A DNA stretch of 64,000 nt from Beijerinckiaceae bacterium (GTDB lineage: Bacteria > Pseudomonadota > Alphaproteobacteria > Rhizobiales > Beijerinckiaceae): NCBI GenBank assembly GCA_027532775.1, contig JAPZTO010000003.1:620001-684000 (forward strand), in the 5' to 3' direction. This document shows positions 35,429 through 44,328 of the stretch, piece after piece. The notes under the pieces are model-generated. The model searched no databases. It saw only the letters and a list, made by a program, of their open reading frames with translations, and was not told where the DNA came from. Within the stretch, counting starts at the first letter, position 1, and each line of letters begins with the position of its first letter. Position numbers and translations under genes: made by a program.

Positions 35429-36370
35429 TCAGTCGAACAGGCTGGACACGCTCTCTTCACCCGCCGTCCGCTTGATCGCCTCGCCCAGCAGCGTGGCCAC
35501 GGAAATGACGCGGATATTCTTCGCCACCCGCACGGCCTCGGTTGGCTGGATGGAATCGGTCAGGACCAGTTCCTTCAGCTTGGACGCGGTGATGCGGGCT
35601 ACGGCGCCGCCCGAGAGCACGCCATGGGTGATATAGGCCGACACATCGCGCGCGCCATTGGCCAGCAGGGCCTCGGCCGCGTTGCAGAGCGTGCCGCCGG
35701 AATCGACGATGTCATCGACGAGGATGCAGGAATAACCCTCGACCTCGCCGATGATGTTCATGACTTCCGACTCGCCGGCGCGTGGGCGGCGCTTGTCGAC
35801 AATGGCGAGCGGGGCATTGATGCGGTTGGCCAGCGCGCGGGCGCGCACGACGCCGCCGACATCCGGCGAGACGACCATCACCTTGCCGTCCTCGAAGCGG
35901 GACTTGATGTCTTGCACCATCACCGGCGCGCCGAAGAGATTGTCCACCGGTACGTCGAAGAAGCCCTGGATCTGGGCAGCATGCAGGTCGAGCGTCAGCA
36001 CGCGGTCCGCGCCGGCTTCCGTCATCAGGTTGGCGACCAGCTTGGCCGAGATCGGCGTGCGCGGTGCCGATTTCCGGTCCTGCCGCGCATAGCCGAAATA
36101 CGGCACCACGGCCGTGATGCGTTTGGCCGAGGAGCGGCGCAAGGCATCGGTGATGATCAGCAATTCCATAAGGTGATCATTGGTGGGGAAGGATGTCGAC
36201 TGGATGATGAAAACATCCTCGCCGCGCACATTCTCCTGGATTTCGACGAAGATCTCCATATCGGCGAAGCGCCGGACCTGGCACTTGGCCAGAGGCTGCT
36301 GGAGATAAGCGCCGATGGCTTCGGCGAGCGGCCGGTTCGAATTGCCCGCGACGAGCTTGATCCTGTCCAT
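35429..36370 (-). CDS. prs: ribose-phosphate pyrophosphokinase
   Basis: This 313-residue enzyme makes PRPP from ribose 5-phosphate and ATP. It starts [20 protein letters not shown]. Key pieces are [31 protein letters not shown], the metal site [15 protein letters not shown] near 128-142, [16 protein letters not shown] and the PRPP loop [15 protein letters not shown] near 212-226. Length and motifs are typical. It supplies substrate for apt and nucleotide synthesis. Confidence 0.96.
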   Translation of the reverse strand: MDRIKLVAGNSNRPLAEAIGAYLQQPLAKCQVRRFADMEIFVEIQENVRGEDVFIIQSTSFPTNDHLMELLIITDALRRSSAKRITAVVPYFGYARQDRKSAPRTPISAKLVANLMTEAGADRVLTLDLHAAQIQGFFDVPVDNLFGAPVMVQDIKSRFEDGKVMVVSPDVGGVVRARALANRINAPLAIVDKRRPRAGESEVMNIIGEVEGYSCILVDDIVDSGGTLCNAAEALLANGARDVSAYITHGVLSGGAVARITASKLKELVLTDSIQPTEAVRVAKNIRVISVATLLGEAIKRTAGEESVSSLFD

Positions 36371-36537
36371 GATCTCGATTCCCGCTTGTGCCAGCCGGCG
36401 GCCCCGCGCCCCCCCGAGGCAGGCCAGCCGGAAGTCACGCTGGTAGCGCGCGACGCTGCGCGTTTCAACATGACAGGTCGGTTACAGCACGGGAGAACCG
36501 GCCTGCGTGACGAAAAATCAACGCTGGCCGGTGCCGG

Positions 36538-37062
36538 TCACTCGGATTCGGTGGTGCCGCCGGTGGAGGCGACTGTCGTCGCCGCCGCGTCGCCGGCCGA
36601 AAGGCGGGCGAGATCGTCGAGGCTCATCTGCGCGATCTGGCGCATGGCTGTCTCGTCAAGCGAGGCCCAGGGCGTGCTGCTCGCCGTGCCGAGTGCGGCG
36701 GCGCCGCGCACGCGATTCGCGCGGGTCTGGCCGTTTTCCGAGGTATCGAGCACCCAGGAGAAGCCGGCTTTGCCATCCGCCGCCTGGTAGGCATCGAGAT
36801 AGGTTTTCACGCGGAGGGCATTGCCGGGCGTCGCCGGGCTGACCACCTCGAAGCCGCGCTTGCGGGCTTCCTGGGCGAGAATCGATTCGAACTGGCGGGC
36901 GAGATCCGGTGCCGGTCCCTGCACCGCGACGAAGGCGAGCGGCGTGGCCGATCGGCTGACGCCGGTGGCGGGGGCCATTGCGGTCATGCTTGACTGGCAG
37001 GCAGCAAGGCCGAGAGGCAGCAGGGCCACAAGCATTGTCCGCATGATCCAGCGCCGCGCCAT
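36538..37062 (-). CDS. putative lipoprotein, unknown
   Basis: This 174-residue protein begins MARRWIMRTMLVALLPLGLA followed by AC, giving a lipobox LAAC with Cys22, so it should be lipidated and anchored in the envelope. The mature part has a compact domain (PDLARQFESILAQEARKRGF, VVSPATPGNALRVKTYLDAY, GFSWVLDTSENGQTRANRVR) and ends in a low-complexity Thr/Ala/Gly tail. The pattern of alternating beta strands resembles small periplasmic lipoproteins, but I do not recognise the family. It stands alone between prs and the PAAR-like gene. Confidence 0.8.
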   Translation of the reverse strand: MARRWIMRTMLVALLPLGLAACQSSMTAMAPATGVSRSATPLAFVAVQGPAPDLARQFESILAQEARKRGFEVVSPATPGNALRVKTYLDAYQAADGKAGFSWVLDTSENGQTRANRVRGAAALGTASSTPWASLDETAMRQIAQMSLDDLARLSAGDAAATTVASTGGTTESE

Positions 37063-37158
37063 TCCGTTTCTCCCTCACCGTTCCGTTAACGCTTTTTTAA
37101 CGTCCGGACCCCGGCAGGGGAAGGGGGCAGCGCAAAGGCAGGGCAAACGTGGTTAAGG

Positions 37159-37482
37159 TCAGCGTGGCAGGCAGGGCGTCGTGGCGCTTCCGGCCGTAGC
37201 GGCGGGACGGCCGTTGATGAAGACATTCGACGAGCCACCCACGATCACCCCGCCGCAATCGGTGCGGCTGCCCTGGATCGCTGCCGGGCGGCCATTGATG
37301 AAGACATTCGGCGAGGTGCCTCCGGACACGCCATCGCCCTGCCGCGCGGCAGGCTGGCCGCCGATCGTCACATTCGGCGAGCCGCCGACCGGATCCGGCG
37401 GTTCATTCGCCGCATTGGCAGGAAAGGCGGCGACGATCAGCATCGCCGCAAGGGCAGCCGGGCAGACAGCCAGACGATTCAT
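37159..37482 (-). CDS. secreted PAAR-motif-like repeat protein
   Basis: This 107-residue protein has a signal peptide (MNRLAVCPAALAAMLIVAAF, cleavage after ANA). The mature part has three copies of a unit: GSPNVTIGGQPAARQGD, SPNVFINGRPAAIQGS and SSNVFINGRPAATAGS, with two Cys near the end (TDCGG, TTPC). NVxINGxPAAR-type units are typical of PAAR and PAAR-like spike-tip proteins. Here the protein has a Sec-type leader, and no type VI secretion gene is nearby. Its start overlaps the stop of the M24-fold gene by four bases. Confidence 0.75.
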   Translation of the reverse strand: MNRLAVCPAALAAMLIVAAFPANAANEPPDPVGGSPNVTIGGQPAARQGDGVSGGTSPNVFINGRPAAIQGSRTDCGGVIVGGSSNVFINGRPAATAGSATTPCLPR

Positions 37483-38630
37483 CGGATCACCAGCGTGAGA
37501 TCGGGGGCGTTGATCGGCCGGGCGCCCTTCTCTTCGACAAGGTAGGTGCGGCCGAGGCACATGGCTGTCTCGGAGGCGGAATCCATCAGGATCATATGCG
37601 CGAACATCACCATGCCAGGTTCCAGGATCCACGGGTTGTTCTCGAAGAACATCGGCCAGTCCATCCAGGACGGCGTGAATTTCGCGCCGAGGGAATAACC
37701 GCAGGCGTTCAGCCGATGCGCCGAGAGGCCGTGCGAATCGAGCACGCGGGCATGGGCGGCAAAGACATCGCCTGCCGGGTTGCCCGGCTTCATCGCGGCC
37801 TGGCAAGCATGGAGGGCCTCCTCCGCCGCTTCGTGGTAGCGCCGGTGCAGCGGCTTCGGTTTCCCGACGATATGCGTCCGCATGATCGCGGCATGGTAAT
37901 GCCGGGCGGTGCCGGCGAATTCGAGCGTGATCTGGTCATCCGCATCGAGCCGCCGCCGGCCGGATTTGTAGCGGCAGAGCAGCGCATCGCCGCCCGATCC
38001 GATGATGAATTCATTGGCCGGATAATCGCCACCGGCGGCAAAGATGGCGTTGTGCTGGGCGGCGAGGATCACGCCCTCGTCGGCGCCGGGGGCGAGATAG
38101 TCGATCGCGGCCTTGTCTGCTGCATCAGACAAACGCGCCGCTTCAAGCACATAGGCGATTTCCTCCGCCGATTTCACCGCCCGGAGCCGGGTGAGGATGG
38201 TCGAGGCATCGACAAGGGTCGCGAAACCGTCAAAGGCGGCGTCGAGCTTGCGGCCATTCGAATGGACGAGGCCATAGCTCTCGAATTCGGCGCCGATCCG
38301 CTTGCCGGCCAAATCGAGATCCGCCGCCAGGGCGCGCAGGTCGAGGGCCGGATTGGCCGTAGCGGAGTCCTTCCAGATCCGGATGTCCCCGAGGGTCGAG
38401 GTGCGCTGCGCCTGCCGGAAATCGGCCGAGCGCGTGAGCAGGGCCATGCGGCCATCGGCCTTCAGCACAAGGCACTGGAAGAAGCAGAAGCCGAATGTGT
38501 CATAGCCGGTCAGCCAGAACATGCTTTCCTGCTGGAACAGAAAGAGCGCATCCAGATTGTCGCGCGCCATGGCCGCAAGGGCCGCCTGCTTGCGGCGATC
38601 GAATTCAGCGGGGGAGAAGTGCAGGGCCAT
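37479..38630 (-). CDS. M24 (creatinase/aminopeptidase P fold) family protein
   Basis: This 383-residue protein has the two-domain M24 layout: a creatinase-type N-terminal domain (residues 1-150, DNLDALFLFQQESMFWLTGY) and a pita-bread C-terminal domain (about 155-383). The five metal ligands of true M24 peptidases are not evident. The DxG position reads LEFAGTARHYHAAIMRTH, with Glu and Ala where two Asp are expected. The GHGxG His region reads NACGYSLGA, and the Glu of the VFTIEPG block is absent in GMVMFAHMIL. A metal-free C-N hydrolase of creatinase or ectoine-hydrolase type is more likely than a peptidase. Confidence 0.82.
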   Translation of the reverse strand: MALHFSPAEFDRRKQAALAAMARDNLDALFLFQQESMFWLTGYDTFGFCFFQCLVLKADGRMALLTRSADFRQAQRTSTLGDIRIWKDSATANPALDLRALAADLDLAGKRIGAEFESYGLVHSNGRKLDAAFDGFATLVDASTILTRLRAVKSAEEIAYVLEAARLSDAADKAAIDYLAPGADEGVILAAQHNAIFAAGGDYPANEFIIGSGGDALLCRYKSGRRRLDADDQITLEFAGTARHYHAAIMRTHIVGKPKPLHRRYHEAAEEALHACQAAMKPGNPAGDVFAAHARVLDSHGLSAHRLNACGYSLGAKFTPSWMDWPMFFENNPWILEPGMVMFAHMILMDSASETAMCLGRTYLVEEKGARPINAPDLTLVIR

Positions 38631-38710
38631 CGGCCAATCCCATATCGTTAAGTTCGCGACAGCTTATCGACCATGCGAAGAGGTGCAACGGGCAGGAGTG
38701 CGTGCCGACA

Positions 38711-38747
38711 AAAGAAAAGCCCCGCTTCCAGCGGCAGGAAGCGGGGC
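38711..38747 (-). terminator. rho-independent terminator downstream of the 38813-39094 gene
   Basis: An 11-base-pair perfect stem, GCCCCGCTTCC (38719-38729) with GGAAGCGGGGC (38737-38747), is followed on the minus strand by TTTTCTTTT. It ends the transcript of the small secreted protein gene. Confidence 0.9.
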
Positions 38748-38812
38748 AGTCCAGGCGCCATCGGGATTGGCAGGGGCTGATGGCGCCGGGGGAGAGGAAT
38801 GGGGGCGAGGGC

Positions 38813-39094
38813 TTATTCGCAGACGGTCTTGCGGATGGTCACGAAGCGGCCGCGGTAATCGTCCCAGACGCGCTCGCGGACGCGGTAGCAATCCGGGCCG
38901 ACTTCGGGGGCGTGGTAGACCGGGGCGGCGTGGGCGCTGTTGGCGGCGATCGCGGTGCCGATCACGGCGCCGCCGATGAGGCCGGCGGCAAGCCAGCCGT
39001 TGCGGTGGAACTTGGCTTCGGCGGCGGGGGCGAAGGCCACGGCCATGGTGAGGGCGGCGGCGGTGGCGGCGAGGGTTTTCTTGAAGGTGTTCAT
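38813..39094 (-). CDS. small secreted protein, paralog 1 of a tandem pair
   Basis: This is a 93-residue protein with a signal peptide (MNTFKKTLAATAAALTMAVA, cleavage after AEA). A short glycine-rich hydrophobic stretch (WLAAGLIGGAVIGTAIA) follows, and a conserved C-terminal block: CYRVRERVWDDYRGRFVTIR then KTVC. The two Cys in that block may form a disulfide. It is 360 bases from a clear paralog with the same layout. No function known; glycine-zipper-like envelope stress proteins have a similar plan. Ribosome site CCGGAGACCCGCC. Confidence 0.8.
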   Translation of the reverse strand: MNTFKKTLAATAAALTMAVAFAPAAEAKFHRNGWLAAGLIGGAVIGTAIAANSAHAAPVYHAPEVGPDCYRVRERVWDDYRGRFVTIRKTVCE

Positions 39095-39376
39095 GGCGGG
39101 TCTCCGGGGGTCTGGGGTTTGGCGGGTTCGGGATCTGGTCTGTTCGGGGTCTTGCGGTCGGCGTTTCGGTCTTCGGGGCGGCGGGGCTTTCGTCTCGTCG
39201 TTGAAAAGACCCTAGACCGGCCCCTCCCGGCCCGCGGTGCGTTTCCGCACAGGTTGGAAGGCGGGTTTTCCGGGCGTGCCGCCGGGTTGCCGGGCGCGGT
39301 CTTCCGCGGGTGTCAGGGTTTGCCGGATGTCCAGGCGCTGCCGGATCCGCCGGGCCGCGCTGGCGGCAGCCAGAAC
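39095..39376 (-). promoter_or_regulatory. non-coding upstream region and C-rich leader of paralog 1
   Basis: This gap holds no gene. Read on the minus strand, the 100 bases before the 39094 start are C-rich and T-poor (CGAACCCGCCAAACCCCAGA is typical). Further upstream is a dyad at 39237-39250. A similar arrangement precedes the neighbouring paralog. Confidence 0.6.
39237..39250. promoter_or_regulatory. dyad upstream of paralog 1, also present upstream of paralog 2
   Basis: GTGCG-TTTC-CGCAC, a perfect five-base dyad followed by AGG, lies 143 bases before the 39094 start. The matching copy is at 39862-39875. Confidence 0.45.
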
Positions 39377-39406
39377 GGAAAACCCCGCCTCGGGGGAGGC
39401 GGGGTT
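39377..39406 (-). terminator. rho-independent terminator downstream of paralog 2
   Basis: AACCCCGCCTC (39381-39391) and GAGGCGGGGTT (39396-39406) pair perfectly around a four-base loop. On the minus strand the stem ends in TTTT followed by CC. It ends the 39454-39732 transcript 48 bases after its stop. Confidence 0.85.
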
Positions 39407-39453
39407 CTCGGGGGCGGGGATGAGGGGGCGGGAGTGAGGCGAGGGTCGCAGGC

Positions 39454-39732
39454 TCAGTTGCAGACGGTCCGGCGAACCACCACGAAGCGGCCGCGGTAAT
39501 CGTCCCAGACCCGCTCACGGACCCGGTAGCAATCCGAGGCGTAGCCGCCGTGATAATAGCCGTGGGCATGGGCGCCGCGGACGGCGAGGGTGCTGCCGAT
39601 GACGGCGCCACCGATGAGGCCGGCGGCCAGCCAGCCGTTGCGATGGAACTTGGCCTCGGCGGCGGGGGCGAAGGCCACCGACATGGTGAGGGCGGCGGCA
39701 GCGGCGGTGAGGGTCTTCTTGAAGGTGTTCAT
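39454..39732 (-). CDS. small secreted protein, paralog 2 of a tandem pair
   Basis: This is a 92-residue protein nearly identical in plan to its neighbour. It has a signal peptide MNTFKKTLTAAAAALTMSVA ending AEA, then KFHRNGWLAAGLIGGAVIG identical in both, a variable His/Tyr/Gly segment (HAHGYYHGGY), and CYRVRERVWDDYRGRFVVVR with a final RTVC. The divergence is concentrated in the middle segment. Ribosome site AAAGGAGACTTGCC. Its own terminator and upstream dyad show that the duplication included regulatory DNA. Confidence 0.82.
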   Translation of the reverse strand: MNTFKKTLTAAAAALTMSVAFAPAAEAKFHRNGWLAAGLIGGAVIGSTLAVRGAHAHGYYHGGYASDCYRVRERVWDDYRGRFVVVRRTVCN

Positions 39733-39861
39733 GGCAAGTCTCCTTTGGGGGGTCAGGGTTGTTGCGGTTTCGGGTTCGTCGGGTTCGGCGGTACTTCTGG
39801 CTTCCCGCCGGTTTCTGTCTCGGCGATGATGTGAAGCTATCCGAGGGGCGCCGGGCCCGCC

Positions 39862-39875
39862 GTGTGATGACGCAC
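39862..39875. promoter_or_regulatory. dyad upstream of paralog 2
   Basis: GTGTG-ATGA-CGCAC followed by AGG lies 130 bases before the 39732 start and matches the element at 39237-39250 in position, arms and flank. It also lies 74 bases before uvrC on the other strand. Confidence 0.4.
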
Positions 39876-39948
39876 AGGGTGAATTTCGATCGGGAAAGGC
39901 TTCTCCTGCCCTTTGCGATCAACCTTTGAGGGCCTATCTCTCGCCGCC

Positions 39949-41949
39949 ATGAACGCTGCCAGACCCCCTGCCGAACCCGAGGATGACCTGCCCGATCCGA
40001 TCGAGGAGAGCGGCGAGGACGAGGCCGTCGAGGAACTCGAGACCGAGGCCCTGCCGGTCATCGAGGCGACGCCGCAGCGCCTTGCCAGCGGCATGGCGGT
40101 GATCCGCGCCTTCTGGGAGACGCTGCCGGGTTCGCCCGGCGTCTATCGCATGCTCAATGCGGCGGGCGAGGTGCTCTATGTCGGCAAGGCCCGCAACCTG
40201 AAGGCGCGGGTTTCGTCCTATGCGCGCGGGGATGCGCCGAACAACCGGATCGCGCGGATGATCGCCGAGACGGCGGCGATGGAGTTCATCACCACGACCA
40301 CCGAAACCGAGGCGCTGCTGCTCGAGACGAACCTCATCAAGCAGCTCAAGCCGCGCTACAACGTGCTGATGCGGGACGACAAGTCGTTCCCCTACATCAT
40401 GATCAGCGGTGACCATGCCGCCCCGCAGATCCGCAAGCATCGCGGGGCGCGCAACCGCAAGGGCCAGTATTTCGGGCCCTTCGCCTCGGCGCAGGCGGTG
40501 ACCCGCACGCTGAATGCGCTGCAGCGCGCCTTCCTGCTGCGCACCTGCGCCGATTCCTATTACGAGAACCGTTCGCGGCCCTGCCTGCTGTTCCAGATCA
40601 AGCGCTGTGCCGCGCCCTGCACGGGCGAGATCTCGCTCGAGGATTACGGTGCGCTGGTGGGGGAGGCGAAGGCCTTCCTTTCGGGGCGCAGCGGCACGAT
40701 CCGCGAGAAGCTCGGCGCCGACATGATGGCGGCATCCGAACGGCTGGATTTCGAGGCTGCGGCCCGCTACCGCGACCGGCTCGCCGGCCTGTCGAGCGTG
40801 CAGGCCAGCCAGGATATCAACCCGGCGGGGATCGAGGAGGCGGATGTCTTCGCCATCCATTCCGAGGCCGGGCATTTCTGCATCGAGGTGTTCTTCTTCC
40901 GAACGGCTCAGAACTGGGGCAACCGCGCCTTCTTTCCGCGGGCCGACCGGGCGCTGGAACCGGGCGAGGTGCTCGATTCCTTCCTCGGCCAGTTCTATGA
41001 CGAGCGGCCCGCGCCGCGCCTCGTCCTGCTCTCCGAGGAAGTGGAAAACCGCGTGCTGCTGGCCGAAGCGCTGAGCGAGAGGGCGGGCCACAAGGTCGAG
41101 ATTCTCGTGCCCAAGCGCGGCGAGAAGCGCGATGTCGTGCAGCATGCGCTGACCAATGCCCGCGAGGCTCTGGGCCGCCGCCTCAGCGAAACCGCCAGTC
41201 AGGCGCGGTTGCTCGAAGGTGTGGCGGAGGCGTTCGGGCTGAAGGCGCCACCCCGCCGGATCGATGTCTTCGACAATTCCCACATCATGGGCACGAATGC
41301 GGTCGGCGGCATGATCGTCGCCGGTCCGCGCGGCTTCTCGAAGACGCATTACCGGACCTACACGATCCAGTCCGAGGGGCTCACGCCCGGTGATGATTAC
41401 GGCATGATGCGCGAGGTGATGCAGCGGCGCTTCGGCCGGCTGCTCAAGGAGGCACCGCGGCCGGAGGTTCTGGAGGATCCCGAGGCCCTGCCAGCCTGGC
41501 CCGATCTCGTGCTGATCGATGGTGGCAAGGGCCAGCTCGAGGCGGTGCGCGGCGTGCTGGACGAACTCGGCATCACTGATGTGCCGCTGGTCGGCGTGGC
41601 CAAGGGGCCGGACCGGGATGCCGGGCGCGAGACCTTTTTCGTGCCGGGGCGCGAGCCATTCAAGCTGCCCCCGCGCGATCCGACGCTGTATTTCATCCAG
41701 CGCCTCCGCGACGAGGCGCATCGCTTCGCCATCGGCACGCATCGCGCCAAGCGGAAGCGCGACATCACGAAGAACCCGCTCGACGAGATCCCCGGGATCG
41801 GGCCCTCGCGCAAGCGGGCATTGCTGCTGCATTTCGGTACGGCGAAAGCCGTCAGCCGTGCCAGCTACGGAGACCTGGCCAAGGTCAACGGCATCAACGA
41901 AGCCACGGCTCGTCTCGTCTATGACTTCTTCCACGAGAAGCCCACGTGA
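39949..41949 (+). CDS. uvrC: excinuclease ABC subunit C
   Basis: This 666-residue nucleotide-excision-repair nuclease makes both cuts around a lesion. It has a GIY-YIG domain ([20 protein letters not shown] near 60-80) and a Cys-containing [22 protein letters not shown] motif lies near 255-285 and the UvrC RNase H-like domain near 440-570 ([33 protein letters not shown]). HhH motifs end it ([20 protein letters not shown]). The first 45 residues are an acidic extension rich in Glu, Asp and Pro. ATG 39949 is used; an earlier start at 39913 has no good ribosome site. Confidence 0.96.
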   Translation: MNAARPPAEPEDDLPDPIEESGEDEAVEELETEALPVIEATPQRLASGMAVIRAFWETLPGSPGVYRMLNAAGEVLYVGKARNLKARVSSYARGDAPNNRIARMIAETAAMEFITTTTETEALLLETNLIKQLKPRYNVLMRDDKSFPYIMISGDHAAPQIRKHRGARNRKGQYFGPFASAQAVTRTLNALQRAFLLRTCADSYYENRSRPCLLFQIKRCAAPCTGEISLEDYGALVGEAKAFLSGRSGTIREKLGADMMAASERLDFEAAARYRDRLAGLSSVQASQDINPAGIEEADVFAIHSEAGHFCIEVFFFRTAQNWGNRAFFPRADRALEPGEVLDSFLGQFYDERPAPRLVLLSEEVENRVLLAEALSERAGHKVEILVPKRGEKRDVVQHALTNAREALGRRLSETASQARLLEGVAEAFGLKAPPRRIDVFDNSHIMGTNAVGGMIVAGPRGFSKTHYRTYTIQSEGLTPGDDYGMMREVMQRRFGRLLKEAPRPEVLEDPEALPAWPDLVLIDGGKGQLEAVRGVLDELGITDVPLVGVAKGPDRDAGRETFFVPGREPFKLPPRDPTLYFIQRLRDEAHRFAIGTHRAKRKRDITKNPLDEIPGIGPSRKRALLLHFGTAKAVSRASYGDLAKVNGINEATARLVYDFFHEKPT

Positions 41950-42007
41950 GCGTGAATTCCCGCATTGGCCGCTTGACCCGCCCGTCGCTGCATGGTGCTA
42001 AGGCGGT

Positions 42008-42649
42008 ATGAGGGAAGGCGCGTCGAACTCCTTGCGGCAATCGGGATCCGGTCGCGGAAGACGGCTTGCCGTGTCGTTGCCGAACCTGCTCACCTATGGC
42101 CGCATCGCCGTCATCCCGATCATTGTCGGGCTGCTGTTCTGGCCGGGCGATCCGGCGATGCGCTGGTATGCGCTCGGGCTTTATGCGCTGGCCGGCATTT
42201 CCGATTATCTCGATGGCTATCTGGCGCGGGTCTACGAGCAGCAATCCTCGCTCGGGCGCATGCTCGATCCCATTGCCGACAAGCTGCTCATCGCCGCCTG
42301 CCTGCTGATGCTCGTCTCGGATGGCACGATCCGCTCCTGGTCGATCTGGGCGGCGATCGTCATCCTCAGCCGCGAGATCCTCGTTTCCGGCCTGCGTGAA
42401 TTCCTGGCCGAGGTGAAGATCTCGGTTCCGGTTTCCAAGCTCGCCAAATGGAAGACCACGGCGCAGATCGTCTCGGTTGGTTTCCTGGTTGCCGGGCCGG
42501 CGGGCGATGCGATCCTTCCGACGGGCTGGACCGGCCATATCGGCATCGCGCTGCTCTGGGTCGCCGCGATCCTGACGATCATCACCGGTTATGATTACAT
42601 GAAGGCCTCCATCCGCCACCTCATGGATGATGATGGAGGCACAGCATGA
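42008..42649 (+). CDS. pgsA: CDP-diacylglycerol-glycerol-3-phosphate 3-phosphatidyltransferase
   Basis: This 213-residue membrane enzyme makes phosphatidylglycerophosphate. The CDP-alcohol phosphatidyltransferase motif D-G-x2-A-R-x8-G-x3-D-x3-D is complete: SDYLDGYLARVYEQQSSLGR with MLDPIADKLL. Four or five membrane helices are visible. ATG 42008 follows AAGGCGGT. The first 20 residues are a basic, Ser/Gly-rich leader before LPNLLTYGRIAVIP. Its stop overlaps the moaD start by four bases (ATGA). Confidence 0.94.
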   Translation: MREGASNSLRQSGSGRGRRLAVSLPNLLTYGRIAVIPIIVGLLFWPGDPAMRWYALGLYALAGISDYLDGYLARVYEQQSSLGRMLDPIADKLLIAACLLMLVSDGTIRSWSIWAAIVILSREILVSGLREFLAEVKISVPVSKLAKWKTTAQIVSVGFLVAGPAGDAILPTGWTGHIGIALLWVAAILTIITGYDYMKASIRHLMDDDGGTA

Positions 42650-42897
42650 AGATCGTCTATTTCGCCTGGCTTCGGGAGCGGGTGGGCGTGCCGGAAGAGG
42701 TCATCGCCCTGCCGGATGGCGTGCGGACCGTCGGCGACGCGATCACCCATCTTTCCGGCCTCGGCGAGAATTATGCCTATGCGTTCGAGCGGCCCGCCAT
42801 CATCCGAGCCGCGCTTGACCGCAAGCATGTGTCGCTCGAAACCCCGCTGGGTGAGGCGCGCGAACTGGCGCTGTTCCCGCCGATGACAGGTGGCTGA
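42646..42897 (+). CDS. moaD: molybdopterin synthase small subunit MoaD
   Basis: This 83-residue ubiquitin-like protein ends in the double glycine FPPMTGG that is thiocarboxylated and donates sulfur to precursor Z. The N-terminus KIVYFAWLRERVGVPEEVIA matches MoaD. ATGA overlap couples it to pgsA, and one base separates it from moaE, its partner subunit. With MobA/B, MoeA and FdhD it completes part of the cofactor pathway present in the window. Confidence 0.95.
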   Translation: MKIVYFAWLRERVGVPEEVIALPDGVRTVGDAITHLSGLGENYAYAFERPAIIRAALDRKHVSLETPLGEARELALFPPMTGG

Positions 42898-42898
42898 C

Positions 42899-43354
42899 AT
42901 GCTGCCGATCGTGGTGCGCCTGCAGGCCGGTCCGATCGATGTCGGCGCCGAGACGCGTTTTCTCTCCGAAGGTCGGGGGGATGTCGGGGCGATCGTCACC
43001 TTTACCGGCCTCTGCCGTGACGAGAAGGGCACGCTGTCCGGGCTCGAACTCGAGCATTTTCCCGGCATGGCCGAGGCCGAGATCACCCGGATCGCCGAGG
43101 AGGCCGCCGGCCGCTGGCCGCTGCTCGGTATTGTGGCGGTGCATCGCCATGGCCTCGTCGCGCCGGGGGAAGTGATCGTGCTGGTCGCGGTGGCTTCCGC
43201 GCATCGGCAGGCGGCCTTCGCCGGCGCCGAGTTCATCATGGATTTCCTGAAATCCCGCGCGCCGTTCTGGAAGAAAGAGCATCGCGCCGATGGCCGCGAG
43301 GGGCAATGGGTCGATGCGAAGGACAGCGACGAGGCTGCCTTGTCCCGCTGGTGA
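42899..43354 (+). CDS. moaE: molybdopterin synthase catalytic subunit MoaE
   Basis: This 151-residue subunit holds the active site for making the dithiolene. Family segments are VGAIVTFTGLCRDEKGTLSG, LELEHFPGMAEAEI, VHRHGLVAPGEVIVLVAVAS, HRQAAFAGAEFIMDFLKSRA and FWKKEH, the last containing the catalytic Lys. ATG 42899 is used; a GTG nine bases upstream overlaps moaD. It ends the uvrC-pgsA-moaD-moaE run. Confidence 0.95.
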   Translation: MLPIVVRLQAGPIDVGAETRFLSEGRGDVGAIVTFTGLCRDEKGTLSGLELEHFPGMAEAEITRIAEEAAGRWPLLGIVAVHRHGLVAPGEVIVLVAVASAHRQAAFAGAEFIMDFLKSRAPFWKKEHRADGREGQWVDAKDSDEAALSRW

Positions 43355-43434
43355 TTGCCTTTCGCGCCGGTAAATGTCCCGCCGGCTGCGTCTGAGGCGC
43401 TGCCGGCAGGACCTTGGTTCCGTTCAGGCCGGTT

Positions 43435-44328
43435 TCAGTTGGCGCCGACTTCGGCGACGTAATCTTCCATCAGGACCCGGCTGATATTGCCCGGCGTGAA
43501 GCGGTACGGCCCGATCTCGGCCACCGGCGTCACCTCGGCAGCCGAGCCGGTGATGAAGCATTCGTTGAAGCTTGGCAGTTCGTCCGGAAGGATCCGGCGC
43601 TCGATCACATCCATGCCACGGCGCTTCGCCAGGTCGATGACCGAACGACGGGTGATGCCGTCGAGGAAGCAATCGGCCTTGGGCGTATGGATGGCGCCAT
43701 CCTTGGTGAAGAAGATATTCGCGCCGGTGCATTCGGCCACGCGGCCCTGCCAGTCGAGCATCATCGCATCGGCATAGCCGCGCTTCTCGGCGCGATGCTT
43801 GGAGATAGTGCAGATCATGTAGAGGCCGGCCGCCTTGGCATGGACGGGCGCGCAGGCCGGATCCGGGCGGCGATACTCGGCGATGTCAAGGCGGATGCCT
43901 TTCATCTTGGCTGCCGGATCGAACATGGACGGCCAGTTCCAGGTGGCGATGGCAACATGGATCCTGTTGTGCTGGGCCGAGACCGCCATCATTTCCGAGC
44001 CGCGGAAGGCCACGGGACGGATATACTGGTCGCCGCCGCCATTCTTCTCGAGAACGGCCATCTTGGCGGCCTCGATCTCTTCCACCGTGTAGGGGATCTC
44101 GAAATCCATGATCTCGGCGGACTTGAACAGCCGCTCGGTATGCTCGCGGCTCTTGTAGACCTTGCCCTTGTAGGCGCGCTCGCCCTCGAAGACCGACGAA
44201 CCGTAATGCAGGCCATGCGTCAGGACATGGACCTTCGCATCGACCCACGGCAGCAACTCGCCGTTCATCCAGATGTAGCCCTCCCGTTTGTCGAAGGGGA
44301 TCACGGCGGGGGCGGCAGCAGTCGACAT
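43435..44328 (-). CDS. ilvE: branched-chain amino acid aminotransferase
   Basis: This 297-residue class IV PLP enzyme makes Leu, Ile and Val from their keto acids. It shows IWMNGELLPWVDAKVHVLTH, LHYGSSVFEGERAYKGK, VHAKAAGLYMICTISKHRAE with the PLP-binding Lys region and ECFITGSAAEVTPVAEIG. ATG 44328 has GGAAGGAAATGCC before it. It is divergent from the MarR-type regulator gene across a 265-base AT-richer region, an arrangement that recurs in Hyphomicrobiales. Confidence 0.94.
   Translation of the reverse strand: MSTAAAPAVIPFDKREGYIWMNGELLPWVDAKVHVLTHGLHYGSSVFEGERAYKGKVYKSREHTERLFKSAEIMDFEIPYTVEEIEAAKMAVLEKNGGGDQYIRPVAFRGSEMMAVSAQHNRIHVAIATWNWPSMFDPAAKMKGIRLDIAEYRRPDPACAPVHAKAAGLYMICTISKHRAEKRGYADAMMLDWQGRVAECTGANIFFTKDGAIHTPKADCFLDGITRRSVIDLAKRRGMDVIERRILPDELPSFNECFITGSAAEVTPVAEIGPYRFTPGNISRVLMEDYVAEVGAN

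Noticed and set aside
39934-41934. Minus-strand open frame of 666 codons opposite uvrC
   Set aside because: It mirrors the uvrC coding region exactly, has no recognisable domain and no ribosome site.
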